This document shows positions 42,821 through 50,910 of a stretch of 64,000 bases of DNA, one piece after another. Source of the DNA: Poriferisodalis sp026713105 (GTDB taxonomy: Bacteria; Actinomycetota; Acidimicrobiia; Acidimicrobiales; Poriferisodalaceae); contig OZ220472.1 in NCBI GenBank assembly GCA_965115995.1, positions 1 through 64,000 on the forward strand, given 5' to 3'. A program made the translations under genes and the position numbers. Every line of letters starts with the position of its first letter. The stretch's first letter is position 1. The notes beneath the pieces were generated by a model. The model did no database searches. It saw nothing but the letters and a program-made list of their open reading frames with translations, and had not been told where the DNA came from.

Positions 42821-43534
42821 TTAGAGCTCCGAACCCAGGTAGGCGGCGGCGAGCCGCTCGTCGCCCAGCAGTTCCTCGTTCGTGGCCTCCAGCGCTACCT
42901 CGCCAGACTCGAGCACGTAGGCCCGATCGCACACTTCGAGCGCCTCATAGGCCCGCTGCTCCACGACGATCATCGCTGTCGTCTCGCTCTTCAACAGCGC
43001 AGCGACGCCTTCGAAGATCTCGTCTGCGGCCCGGGGTGCGAGCCCCATCGAGGGCTCATCGAGCATCAGCAGTCGCGGGCAGGCCATCACGCCCCGCGCC
43101 ACTGCCAGCATCTGCTGCTGGCCTCCCGACAGCGCGCCGCCGTCGCGGCCGAGCATGTCGGCGAGCGCAGGGAATATCTCGAGCACGAGATCGCGGCGCT
43201 CGTCGTGGCGCTGGCGCGCAGCAGAGCGGTGACCGCCGAGTCGCAGATTGTCGGCCACCGTCATCGATGCGAAGATCATCCGCCCTTGGGGGACATGGAC
43301 GATGCCAGCCTCCACCCGCTGGTGCGGCGACAGTGCGAGCAGATCCTGGCCGTCGAAGCGGATCGAACCGACCTCAGGCGTCACCGTGCCGCTGATGGTC
43401 TTCAGCAGCGTGGACTTGCCCGCACCGTTGGGCCCCAGGATGGCCACCCGCTCCTGCGGCCCGACGCGAAAATCCACCGAACGCAGTGCAGGGACGCCCT
43501 CGTAACCGGCGCTCAACTCATGGGTCTCAAGCAC
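42821..43534 (-). CDS. livF: Branched-chain amino acid-type ABC transporter ATPase
   Basis: 237 residues, LivF length. Walker A GPNGAGKST, signature LSGGQQQMLAVARGVM, Walker B LLMLDEPSMGLAPRAADEIF and the Q-loop VPQGRMIF are of LivF type. The GTG start lies inside the end of livMG (8-bp overlap), so the two are translationally coupled. It is the last gene of livK-H-MG-F. Confidence 0.92.
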   Translation of the reverse strand: MLETHELSAGYEGVPALRSVDFRVGPQERVAILGPNGAGKSTLLKTISGTVTPEVGSIRFDGQDLLALSPHQRVEAGIVHVPQGRMIFASMTVADNLRLGGHRSAARQRHDERRDLVLEIFPALADMLGRDGGALSGGQQQMLAVARGVMACPRLLMLDEPSMGLAPRAADEIFEGVAALLKSETTAMIVVEQRAYEALEVCDRAYVLESGEVALEATNEELLGDERLAAAYLGSEL

Positions 43535-45320
43535 GCTTCATCCATTTCGATCCGAGGTAGGCCTCGATCACGGCGGGGTCCGACACGACGTCTTCGGGCG
43601 AGCCTTCGGCAATGATGCGGCCTTCGTCCAGCGCCACGACCGAATCGACATAGCGAATCAGCGACCTGACCGAATGCTCGATCACGACGATCGCCGTCTG
43701 CGGGGCGACCAGATCGTCGACGATCTGGAAGAAGCGGACACGCTCGGTCTCGTTCAGGCCGGCGAGCGGCTCGTCGAGCAGCAGCAGCTCTGGTTCGCTC
43801 ACCATGGCCCGGGCCAGCTCGAGGTTCTTCGTCTCGGCCACGGTGAGGGAGCTCAGCTCGCCGAGGGCCTTGTCGGCAAGCCCGACCCGTTCGAGCATGG
43901 CCATCGAGGCGTGCACCGGGCGCGTCACCGCCGCTCCGATGGCCGCGACCACCACGTTGTCGAGCGGCGACATGAGATGGAAGCCCTGGGGCACCTGGAA
44001 CGTGCGCGAGATGCCGAGTTCGTAGCGCCGCGGGGCGCGCATCGCGTCGATGGCCACGCTCTTGAACCGGATCCGTCCGGCGTCAGCACGCAGGTGCGCG
44101 GTCATAATGTTGAACAGCGTCGTCTTGCCGGCTCCGTTCGGGCCGATGATGCCCACACGCCGGCCCGCAGCGACCTCGAACGTCACATCGGACAGCACAC
44201 GATTGGCGCCGAAGCTCTTGGCAACGCCCTCCACCTCGAGCACCGGCGCTCCGTCGGTCGACGGGAGCCGCCGGCTGGGCGGTCTGCGGGGCACGCTCAG
44301 CAGCGGCGAGGGCCGCGGCGGTGGCGCCGCGAGCCGCTGCACCACCTGCCAGCCCCGCCCCCGCCCCGAGGGATCAACCAGCGCAGCCAACCGGCGGCAG
44401 CCGCGTTCCGCAGCGGGCAGGATCCCCCGCGGTATCAACAGCGCGACCAGCACCAGCGCGGCGGCATAGACGAGCTCTTGCGCACCCGGCACCGACTCGC
44501 CGATCGAATCGTCGAGGAACATGGCCAGCGGAATGAGGAACGCCGCACCCACGACGGGACCCCACGTCTGGCCGACCCCGCCCACGAAGGCCACCGACAG
44601 CATGACGATGACCACGGTGATGCCGAAGACCTCCTCGGCGACAGTCACCCGCAGCACGGCCTTCACCCACAGCACCGCCATGGCGGCCGACAGCGCGGCG
44701 GAGATCATGAACGCTGCCGACTTCCACGCCACCGTCCGGATGCCGACAGCGCGTGCCAGTACCTCGTTGTCGCGAATGGCACGCAGCGCGAACCCGAACG
44801 AGGTGACGTCGATCAGCTCGCTGATCACCAAAGCGACGAGAAGCATCCCCAGCCCGACCCACACGTAGGTGTGGGCGTTGGAGAACTCCATGAACTTCCA
44901 CTCGTTCTCGGGGTGGAAGGGAACGGTGAACTCAGGTTCGCCGTAGTGGGAGACGAGCAGCTCCATGATCAGCGGGAACGAGATGGTCGCCAGCGTGAAG
45001 TAGAAGCCCTTGAGCCGGAAGGTGGGCAGGCCGATGACGAGGGCCAGCGCCGCCGCGACGCCCATGCCGACGGCCATGCCGACCCATGGCGACGTACCGC
45101 CGTCCCGCAGCAGGATCGTGAAGCCGTACGCGCCGATGCCGACGAATGCGCTGTGGCCGAGCGAGATCTGCCCGGCCTTGGCCATCAGGTTCCAGGCCAC
45201 CCCGGCCAGCGCCCACACCACCGCGAGCGTCAGCACCCGCAGGTGAAACCGCCCGGACAGCGAGCCGTTGAACAACGCCACCACCACGATGAGCACCACG
45301 AACGGGGCGAGGCGCCGCAT
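43527..45320 (-). CDS. livM: Fused LivM permease - LivG ATPase of a branched-chain amino acid-type importer
   Basis: 597 residues. Residues 1-315 are a LivM permease: AGQISLGHSAFVGIGAYGFT and the EAA-like FALRAIRDNEVLARAVGI. A proline/arginine-rich linker (about 315-355) leads into a LivG ATPase (about 356-597): Walker A GPNGAGKTT, YELGISRTFQVPQGFHLMSPLDNV, a signature with LSSLTVAETKNLELARAM, and Walker B LLLLDEPLAGLNETE. The canonical LSGGQ is replaced by LSSLTVAE, as in some LivG relatives. Its ATG overlaps the livH stop (TGATG). A longer frame upstream is a shadow of livH. Confidence 0.92.
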   Translation of the reverse strand: MRRLAPFVVLIVVVALFNGSLSGRFHLRVLTLAVVWALAGVAWNLMAKAGQISLGHSAFVGIGAYGFTILLRDGGTSPWVGMAVGMGVAAALALVIGLPTFRLKGFYFTLATISFPLIMELLVSHYGEPEFTVPFHPENEWKFMEFSNAHTYVWVGLGMLLVALVISELIDVTSFGFALRAIRDNEVLARAVGIRTVAWKSAAFMISAALSAAMAVLWVKAVLRVTVAEEVFGITVVIVMLSVAFVGGVGQTWGPVVGAAFLIPLAMFLDDSIGESVPGAQELVYAAALVLVALLIPRGILPAAERGCRRLAALVDPSGRGRGWQVVQRLAAPPPRPSPLLSVPRRPPSRRLPSTDGAPVLEVEGVAKSFGANRVLSDVTFEVAAGRRVGIIGPNGAGKTTLFNIMTAHLRADAGRIRFKSVAIDAMRAPRRYELGISRTFQVPQGFHLMSPLDNVVVAAIGAAVTRPVHASMAMLERVGLADKALGELSSLTVAETKNLELARAMVSEPELLLLDEPLAGLNETERVRFFQIVDDLVAPQTAIVVIEHSVRSLIRYVDSVVALDEGRIIAEGSPEDVVSDPAVIEAYLGSKWMKRA

Positions 45321-46201
45321 CAGATCGCTCGCTGGACCTTTCCGAACAGCCCGTTGGGCCGCACGTACAGGATCAGCAGGAACAGGCCGAACACCCAGAC
45401 GTTCTTGACGGCCGCGGACGTCCACACCTGCGAGACCGACTGGATGATCCCGATCAGCACACCTCCCACAAAGGCGCCGCCGACGCTGCCGAGCCCGCCG
45501 AGCACGACCGCGGCGAACATCACCACCACGAACCGCAGCCCGACGAAGGGCGTGATGCTCTGGAACGTGACGAGGGCTGATCCGCCCACCGCAGTGAGCG
45601 CCACGCCCACGCCGAACGCGATGCGGTTCGTCCGGTCGATGTCGATGCCCATGTAGGTGGCGGCTTCCCAATTCTCCGACGCGGCCCGGATGGCGCGCCC
45701 CGTAGCGGTCCGGTTGAGAAACAGGAACAGCAGCGCCGCAACCAGCATCGAGAGCAGGAACGCATACAGGCGCGCCCGGCTGATGAAGATGTCGCCGATG
45801 AAATCGCCGTCGTTGGCGTAGCTGGGCGCCACCACCCGTGGCTCCGAGGAGTACCGGATGAGGATGAGGTTCTGGAAGATCAGTCCGAGGCCGATCGTGA
45901 GGATCACCTGGGCGTCGTGGTTCTCGCGGCGCCCGATCACGAAGCGGATGAAGAGCCAGTGGACTGCCATTCCCAGCAGCAAGAACACGACGAAGACGCC
46001 CGGCATGGCGAGGAACGGATCGAGGCCGATGCCGCCCGCGAACAGCGCCCACGACAGGTACATGGCGAGCATCATGAAGTCGGCCTGGGCGAAGTTGACC
46101 ACCCGCATCACGCCGAAGATCAGCCCGAGGCCTGATGCGAGCAGCGCGTACACGCCGCCGATCAGGATCCCCGGCACGAGGAACTGCAGGAACTCAATCA
46201 T
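45320..46201 (-). CDS. livH: Branched-chain amino acid-type ABC transporter permease
   Basis: 293 residues, about eight membrane helices. LivH marks: FLQFLVPGILIGGVYALLASGLGLIFGVMRVVNFAQADF at the start, then ENWEAATYMGIDIDRTNRIAFGVGVALTAVGGSAL (EAA-like loop). It forms the channel with LivM. The substrate may be a branched-chain amino acid, an amide or urea; family members vary. Confidence 0.92.
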   Translation of the reverse strand: MIEFLQFLVPGILIGGVYALLASGLGLIFGVMRVVNFAQADFMMLAMYLSWALFAGGIGLDPFLAMPGVFVVFLLLGMAVHWLFIRFVIGRRENHDAQVILTIGLGLIFQNLILIRYSSEPRVVAPSYANDGDFIGDIFISRARLYAFLLSMLVAALLFLFLNRTATGRAIRAASENWEAATYMGIDIDRTNRIAFGVGVALTAVGGSALVTFQSITPFVGLRFVVVMFAAVVLGGLGSVGGAFVGGVLIGIIQSVSQVWTSAAVKNVWVFGLFLLILYVRPNGLFGKVQRAI

Positions 46202-46218
46202 CGGTTCGCTCTGGCGGC

Positions 46219-46259
46219 GTGAGGCAGCCTGGCACGGGAGGTGTGCCTGGCTGCCTCAC
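46219..46259 (-). terminator. Hairpin between livK and livH, probable attenuator
   Basis: 17-nt arms at 46219-46235 and 46243-46259 are complementary with one mismatch around a 7-nt loop. No T-run follows in the minus direction. By position it parallels the hairpin after tauA and may lower expression of the membrane genes relative to the binding protein. Confidence 0.6.
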
Positions 46260-46304
46260 AGCGGTCGCGGCGGGCGAGTCATGCCCTGGTGGACAGGCTC
46301 GCTG

Positions 46305-47828
46305 CTACTCCCACACGGGTTCGCAGATCGCGAACTCCAGCGGAAACACCGTGCACGGGATCAGTTGCCCGTCCACTTCCTGCCACTGCGCCAGCACACC
46401 GAAGTGCTGGTCGATGCGGCCCGAAGCGCTGAAGCTGATGGCCGAGGTCGGCATGAGGTCGACTGCGGGGCCCTCGGTCAGCTTGACGGTGTTGAACGCC
46501 TTGGCGACTGCGGCTGCGGAGGGGTCTCCGGCCTGGTCCACCGCTGCTGCGATCAGGTGAACCACGAAGTAGCCGCCGATGTGATCCTGGCGGGCGTAGG
46601 GCTGATCGATGGCAGCCGCCAGCTCGTCGAACGCGTCGCTGCCCGCCAGCGGGTTGGCATAGACGAATGTCGACAGCCCTGCCACCTCGGGGCCGAGGTC
46701 GGCCCACGCCGGCAGCAGCCCTTGGCCGCCGTTCTGGATCACCGGTGCGGTGACGCCGCGGGCGATCAGCTCGTTCTGGAGTCCGCTCACGTCGCTGAAG
46801 GCGAAGGCGATGTTGAAGATGACGTCGACGTCGGCGTTGGCGATCTTGGTCGCCACGCCTGAGGGGTCGTCGAGCCCGCCGGGTGCCCAGGTGTCGGTGA
46901 CGGCGACTTCGATTCCGCGCTCGGCGAATTCGGCCTGCAGGGCCTGCTGCAGGGGCACCGCTGCGGCCGAGGTGGAGCCCACCACGGCGACGGTCTCCAT
47001 CGTGATCCCGGCCTGGTCGAGGCCCGGCTGGATCGCATCGAGGATGAGGCCCTTGATGGCCGACGCCGGCGGTGAGTAGCCGAACACGTGGGTGAAGCCC
47101 TCGCGGTCGGTGACTGAGTCGGCGAAGCTCTCGGTGACGAAGGGGACGCCGGCCCGCTCGGACACTTCGGTGGCTGCCAGGCTGAACGACGACAGCCACG
47201 ATCCGGCGATGGCCGACACGTTGGGCTCGTCGTCGAGGAGCCGCTCGACGGCGGTGGCTGCCTCTTCGGCGGAGCCGCCTGCGTCGTAGATCGCGAGCCG
47301 CAGCGTGGCGCCGCACAGCGACTCGATGCCGCCGGCGGCGTTGATGTCCTCGACTGCCTTGGTTGCTCCGGCGATCTCGGCGCCGCCCACGAAGCTGAAT
47401 GTTCCTGACATCGGCCACACGGTGCCGATGACGACTTCGTCGACGCAGTTGAGTTCCTCCGCGGCGGCTGCCGCGGCCTCTTCGGCTCGTGCTTCGGCTT
47501 CCGCAGCGGCTGCCTCTGCCTCTTCGACCTGCCGCTCGAGCTCGGCCACGGCGGCAGCGTCAACGTCGTCGGCGGCCTGCGCCTCGGCCAAGGCCGCCTC
47601 AGCCTCTGCTGCCTTGGCGGCGGCTTCTTCGGCTGCGGATCGGGCGGCGTCCGCTTCGGCCTCTGCCTCAGCGATCGCAGCGGCCGCGGCGTCGTCGTCC
47701 GCCGTCGTGTCGTCGGCGTCGTCGGAGGTGCAAGCGGCCGCGAGGAGACCTCCGATTGCGAACAGCACCACCGCCAGGCGCCATCTGGCAGACGGTCGTG
47801 CCCTGTCTTGGTGTCGGGTGACGGGCAT
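46305..47828 (-). CDS. livK: LivK-type substrate-binding lipoprotein with an N-terminal coiled coil
   Basis: 507 residues, longer than the usual 370-420. A basic N-terminus and hydrophobic helix end in lipobox LAAAC (Cys33), followed by an acidic linker and about 80 residues of Ala/Glu heptads (about 47-126), a predicted coiled coil. The type I periplasmic-binding fold follows (about 130-507): VVIGTVWPMSGTFSFVGGAE, AGATKAVEDINAAGG and ISFSASGRIDQHFGV. The coiled coil may act as a spacer or multimeriser at the cell surface. AAGGAG precedes the ATG. Confidence 0.9.
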   Translation of the reverse strand: MPVTRHQDRARPSARWRLAVVLFAIGGLLAAACTSDDADDTTADDDAAAAAIAEAEAEADAARSAAEEAAAKAAEAEAALAEAQAADDVDAAAVAELERQVEEAEAAAAEAEARAEEAAAAAAEELNCVDEVVIGTVWPMSGTFSFVGGAEIAGATKAVEDINAAGGIESLCGATLRLAIYDAGGSAEEAATAVERLLDDEPNVSAIAGSWLSSFSLAATEVSERAGVPFVTESFADSVTDREGFTHVFGYSPPASAIKGLILDAIQPGLDQAGITMETVAVVGSTSAAAVPLQQALQAEFAERGIEVAVTDTWAPGGLDDPSGVATKIANADVDVIFNIAFAFSDVSGLQNELIARGVTAPVIQNGGQGLLPAWADLGPEVAGLSTFVYANPLAGSDAFDELAAAIDQPYARQDHIGGYFVVHLIAAAVDQAGDPSAAAVAKAFNTVKLTEGPAVDLMPTSAISFSASGRIDQHFGVLAQWQEVDGQLIPCTVFPLEFAICEPVWE

Positions 47829-47899
47829 AGCTGCTCCTTGGAATGCAAGGGCCGGTCTGCGCGGTGTGCAATCGACCGACCGGTGTCGATCTGCGACCG

Positions 47900-47928
47900 A
47901 CGCTAGGCGGCTCGCGAAGCGCTGTCAA
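47900..47928 (-). promoter_or_regulatory. Promoter of livK
   Basis: On the minus strand TTGACA (47923-47928) is followed after exactly 17 nt by TAGCGT (47900-47905). The start should lie near 47893, leaving a leader of about 65 nt before the livK ATG. It is the best -35/-10 pair in the window. Confidence 0.7.
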
Positions 47929-48138
47929 GAGAGTGATGTCGCTTTTTTGTATGAGGCGATTCTCACCGGCCATCGCGCCGCTCTCAGTGCGCTGGGACTT
48001 GCCGGCGGCCCCGCGTCGGGCCGCTGCCTGCGCCGGCGGTAGCGGCCCTGCCGTGCGATCCTTTCCGCGGGAGGCCCATTTGGAATGGATGTGCCCGAAG
48101 CCTTATCAAATGGTGAGTATTCGGAAAGGTTGACTGGC

Positions 48139-48144
48139 TATTCT
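48139..48144 (+). promoter_or_regulatory. Leaderless -10 box of the Fic gene
   Basis: TATTCT is separated from ATG 48151 by 6 nt (TTCTAA). The surrounding 48100-48150 is markedly AT-rich. No ribosome site is present. Confidence 0.55.
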
Positions 48145-48150
48145 TTCTAA

Positions 48151-49287
48151 ATGAGCTTGTTCGAGGACGGCGGTGCGGGCACGGTCGCAGTCGCCGACTG
48201 GAACGGCACCGAAGTTCGAGCGTGGAAGCCGGCAAGGCTCAGCGACCGCGACTTCAGCCTGAACGCAGCAGAAGTCCGCGCCACCGAACAGGCTGCCGCG
48301 GCAGTCAGGGCCGTCGACCGTTCAGTGCCGCACACATGGGAGGCGCTGTCGCGGCTGCTGCTGCGGCACGAGGCTGTCGCGTCGTCGGGCATCGAGGGAC
48401 TGCGAGAGCCGTTGGTGTCGGTGCTGCTCGCCGAGCGCACGGGTGCCGGCGGTGCCGCCGGATGGGTGGCCGACAACCTCGCCGTCATCGACGCCGCCCT
48501 CGCCAGCGCGCATGAGCCCCTCGGCGTCGAGGTGCTGCACCGCTGGCACGCCCGCCTCATGCGCAACAGCGACCTGGACCCTGAGCTGATCGGGTCATTC
48601 CGTTCCCGGGTCGGCTGGGTCGGCGGCAGCTCGCCGTTCACAGCCACCTACGTTCCGCCGCCGCCGGACGAGATAGCGGACCTCATCGACGATCTCATCG
48701 CGTTCGCGAATGAGCGAACCGACCTGGACCCGATCTCCCACGCGGCGGTCCTGCATGCCCAGTTCGAGGCGATCCATCCCTACGGCGACGGCAACGGCCG
48801 CCTTGGCCGCATACTCGTCACCAGTGCCCTGCGGCGGGCGGGCCTGACCCGCCACTCGACGGTGCCGATCAGCGTCGCGATCGCACGAGACACCGGTGGC
48901 TACCTGTCGGGGCTGCACCTGTTCGAACAGGGCCAGGCCGGCCCCTGGATCGCCTGGTTCGCCGGCGTCGCGCAAGGCGCCGCATCAATCACCGATCAGC
49001 TCGCCGACCGCACACGCCACATCATCGACACCTGGCAAAACCGGCTGAGCGGGCTGCGCGCCGACAGCGCAGCACGGGCGCTGGCGCCGCTGCTGGTCGC
49101 CCACCCCCTCCAGAGCGTGCCCGACGCCGCCGCCATGCTGCACATCAGCAGACCCGCCGCCAGAACCGCACTGCGCACGCTCGCCGACCGAGGCATCCTC
49201 ACCGCCGTCGAGGCCCCCACTCCCGGCGTAGGTCGCAACCGCGACTGGTACGCCGCCCACGACCTCATCGACACCTGGACCCACTGA
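48151..49287 (+). CDS. Fic-domain protein (class II, with N-terminal inhibitory motif and C-terminal winged helix)
   Basis: 378 residues. The Fic motif is HPYGDGNGRLGR (His209), with Tyr in place of the usual Phe. An intramolecular inhibitory motif SSGIEG near residue 79 (Glu82) marks class II Fic proteins, which keep themselves inactive. The C-terminus (about 305-378) is a winged helix. Fic enzymes transfer AMP or a related group to proteins. It is divergent from livK and upstream of two toxin-antitoxin modules, at the left edge of the accessory region. Confidence 0.9.
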   Translation: MSLFEDGGAGTVAVADWNGTEVRAWKPARLSDRDFSLNAAEVRATEQAAAAVRAVDRSVPHTWEALSRLLLRHEAVASSGIEGLREPLVSVLLAERTGAGGAAGWVADNLAVIDAALASAHEPLGVEVLHRWHARLMRNSDLDPELIGSFRSRVGWVGGSSPFTATYVPPPPDEIADLIDDLIAFANERTDLDPISHAAVLHAQFEAIHPYGDGNGRLGRILVTSALRRAGLTRHSTVPISVAIARDTGGYLSGLHLFEQGQAGPWIAWFAGVAQGAASITDQLADRTRHIIDTWQNRLSGLRADSAARALAPLLVAHPLQSVPDAAAMLHISRPAARTALRTLADRGILTAVEAPTPGVGRNRDWYAAHDLIDTWTH

Positions 49288-49402
49288 CCCTGCGCCCCCG
49301 GCATCCTCGCCAATGCCGGCGAGATTGCTGAACCATGAAGCCTGTCGTGACTGCCTCGGGATATCGCGTCGAAGTTGCGGCATAAGCTGGCAGTAACTCG
49401 GC

Positions 49403-49419
49403 GCGCTACGTTGTAGCGC
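49403..49419 (+). promoter_or_regulatory. Palindromic operator before the DUF433-type antitoxin gene
   Basis: GCGCTAC-GTT-GTAGCGC, a perfect 7-bp inverted repeat with a 3-bp centre, 22 bp before ATG 49442. This is the expected site for autoregulation by an antitoxin. Confidence 0.55.
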
Positions 49420-49441
49420 ATCGCATTCGAAAGGGATCGCG

Positions 49442-49861
49442 ATGAGCCGACCCACATCGCTCCGGCTGCCCGACGACGTGCGCACGCGCCTCGACGACGA
49501 GGGTCGGCGGATCGCGAGCGCGCCGTCGTCGCTGGCCGTGGTGCTGATTGACGAAGGGCTCAAGATGCGGCGCTTTGCGGGCATCGTGTTCCGTGACGGC
49601 CCGACGGGGCGCCGTGCCGGGTTGGCCAATGGACCCGACGTGTGGGAAATCGTGCGCGACCTTAAACGCCATGGCGCCGACGGCGACCAGATCAGCGCTG
49701 TCGCCGAGGAAACGGGCCTTTCGCCCGAGCAGGTCGATCTCGCGGCCGACTACTACGCCACGTTCCCCGATGAGATCGACGACCGCATCGCGGCTGATGT
49801 GAGGGCCGCCGAAGAATTGCGGGAGCTCGCGGATCGCCGCCGGCGCATGCTGTCTGTGTGA
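49442..49861 (+). CDS. DUF433-type antitoxin
   Basis: 139 residues. The N-terminus (SRPTSLRLPDDVRTRLDDEGRR) looks like a DNA-binding VapB/RHH-type segment; the C-terminal half (about 50-120) contains GPDVWEIVRDLKRHGADGDQ and the DUF433 helix-turn-helix TGLSPEQVDLAADYY. DUF433 antitoxins pair with DUF5615 PIN-like toxins, and exactly such a toxin begins in the next frame by a 4-base overlap, but it is cut short. AAAGGGATC serves as ribosome site. This is therefore probably an antitoxin without an active partner. Confidence 0.75.
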   Translation: MSRPTSLRLPDDVRTRLDDEGRRIASAPSSLAVVLIDEGLKMRRFAGIVFRDGPTGRRAGLANGPDVWEIVRDLKRHGADGDQISAVAEETGLSPEQVDLAADYYATFPDEIDDRIAADVRAAEELRELADRRRRMLSV

Positions 49862-49947
49862 GGTGGCTGCTCGACGAGATGTATCCGCCCTCGGCCCTGA
49901 GCCGACTTCGGGCGGACCGGCCTCCCATTTCGCGCCGGCGTAGGTGA
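49858..49947 (+). pseudogene. Truncated DUF5615 PIN-like toxin
   Basis: GTG 49858 overlaps the antitoxin stop (GTGA) and encodes RWLLDEMYPPSALSRLRA, the hallmark N-terminus of DUF5615 toxins (first catalytic Asp in LLDEM). After 29 codons the frame stops at TGA 49945, whereas intact members have about 110-120 residues. The stop lies 5 bp from the 3' end of vapC on the other strand, so a deletion probably joined two modules here. Confidence 0.65.
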
Positions 49948-49951
49948 CCGG

Positions 49952-50359
49952 TCAGGGCAGGATCTCGAGCCGTTCGCAGTGCAATGGCCGGACCACGCCG
50001 AAGTGGCGGCGGTCGACGGTGGCCACGGCTGTCGCGCCCAAGCGCTCTGCAGCGGCTACGACGGAGGCATCGACCGTACCCAACGGCAGATCGCCGTAGG
50101 TGTGAACCAGTTCGGCGATGCGCAGCCAATCACTCGCTGCCACGGGCTCCATGAACAGGTCTCCCGAAGCGAGGTCGCCCAAGAACCGCACTTCGGCCCC
50201 AGAACCCAGTCGCGTACCGACGAGGTAGGCGACTTCGGTGATCACCAGGGTCGGCACGATGAGCGGTCCCGGATGCTGCGAGAGCAGATTCAAGCTGGCC
50301 GCGTGATGTCGATCGTCTGCGTCGATGTAGGCATAGAGCGGCCCGGCATCGACGATCAG
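49952..50359 (-). CDS. vapC: VapC-type PIN ribonuclease toxin (CTG start)
   Basis: 135 residues if it starts at CTG 50359, which overlaps the antitoxin stop as CTGA, the same 4-base coupling seen as ATGA/GTGA elsewhere. That start restores the catalytic beta strand LIVDAGPLYAYID. A later TTG (50293) would lose it. The other PIN acids are visible: Glu in LVITEVAYLVG, Asp in LGTVDASVVAAAERLG and Asp in VATVDRRHFG. It should cleave RNA when freed from the antitoxin. No ATG, GTG or TTG lies in frame between the antitoxin and that strand. Confidence 0.82.
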   Translation of the reverse strand: MIVDAGPLYAYIDADDRHHAASLNLLSQHPGPLIVPTLVITEVAYLVGTRLGSGAEVRFLGDLASGDLFMEPVAASDWLRIAELVHTYGDLPLGTVDASVVAAAERLGATAVATVDRRHFGVVRPLHCERLEILP

Positions 50360-50580
50360 CGCGATGCTGGGACCTCGCTTGCCAGGATCTCCTCGATGCG
50401 TTCGGAGATGTCTGAACGACCGCTGCGACCGGCCGCCGCCGCGCCGAGGCGTCGCCGAGGCCCGAGATGGTGTTCGATCGCCTCTCTCGTCAGCTCTGAG
50501 ATAGTGATGTTGCGCCGAGCGGCTTCGTGGCGAAGGCGGGCGTCGAGCTCGAATGGGAGCTTGACAGTCGTCCGATTCAT
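50356..50580 (-). CDS. vapB: Ribbon-helix-helix antitoxin (VapB-type)
   Basis: 74 residues from ATG 50580. The RHH core is NRTTVKLPFELDARLRHEAARR followed by ITISELTREAIEHHL; the C-terminal tail SDISERIEEILASE should bind the toxin. A longer in-frame start exists but would cover the palindromic operator. It overlaps vapC by four bases and is transcribed first, as usual. Confidence 0.82.
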   Translation of the reverse strand: MNRTTVKLPFELDARLRHEAARRNITISELTREAIEHHLGPRRRLGAAAAGRSGRSDISERIEEILASEVPASR

Positions 50581-50594
50581 GTATGCCAGCATAC
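50581..50594 (-). promoter_or_regulatory. Operator palindrome at the vapB start
   Basis: GTATGC-CA-GCATAC is an inverted repeat with 6-bp arms, immediately upstream of the vapB ATG. Its position fits autorepression by the RHH antitoxin. Confidence 0.55.
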
Positions 50595-50910
50595 CCGGCG
50601 AGCCGGCCGGGGCGTAGTGGGATTCGTGGTGATGGGACCTAGCAAGTCTCGGAGTCAAATGCGAGTCGAATTATTGAGAGAAACGTTCGAAGGGCCTTGT
50701 TCCCGTGCCCTCACACAATCAAGATCGAGGCGGGGACAATTTCTGTTATCCATCATCTCGGGTCCTTTGTCTAGCCGAGTCCGACGAATGGCGCGAACGC
50801 CGTGCCTCGCCTTGTCGGCATCCGAATCGCCGCAACGAGATGTCCGTATCTCAGCCCGATGTGCGGGTCGGCGAGCGGCCGCTCCTGTGGGCTGAGGCGT
50901 AGCGTGCTGG
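50595..50910. other. Gene-free 316 bp between vapBC and the recombinase gene
   Basis: No frame I can support. It holds the left 13-bp inverted repeat (50738-50750) and AT-richer flanks, and is probably a recombination or junction region. No tRNA fragment is visible. Confidence 0.5.
50738..50750 (+). repeat. Left arm of a 13-bp inverted repeat flanking the recombinase gene
   Basis: AATTTCTGTTATC, the exact reverse complement of 52243-52255. It lies 160 bp beyond the recombinase stop codon. TCAT follows both arms (after CA on the left, directly on the right). Confidence 0.8.

Noticed and set aside
41606..45656. Long plus-strand frames (669 and 660 codons) opposite the metallophosphoesterase and liv genes
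   Set aside because: No domain motifs; the opposite strand encodes clear Walker motifs and membrane helices.
45321..46052. N-terminal extension of the LivM-LivG frame by 244 codons
   Set aside because: The extension is the out-of-frame shadow of livH. The real ATG (45320) overlaps the livH stop and begins a hydrophobic helix.
50293..50295. TTG 50293 as the vapC start
   Set aside because: It would delete the first PIN strand with a catalytic Asp, although that strand is intact just upstream in frame.
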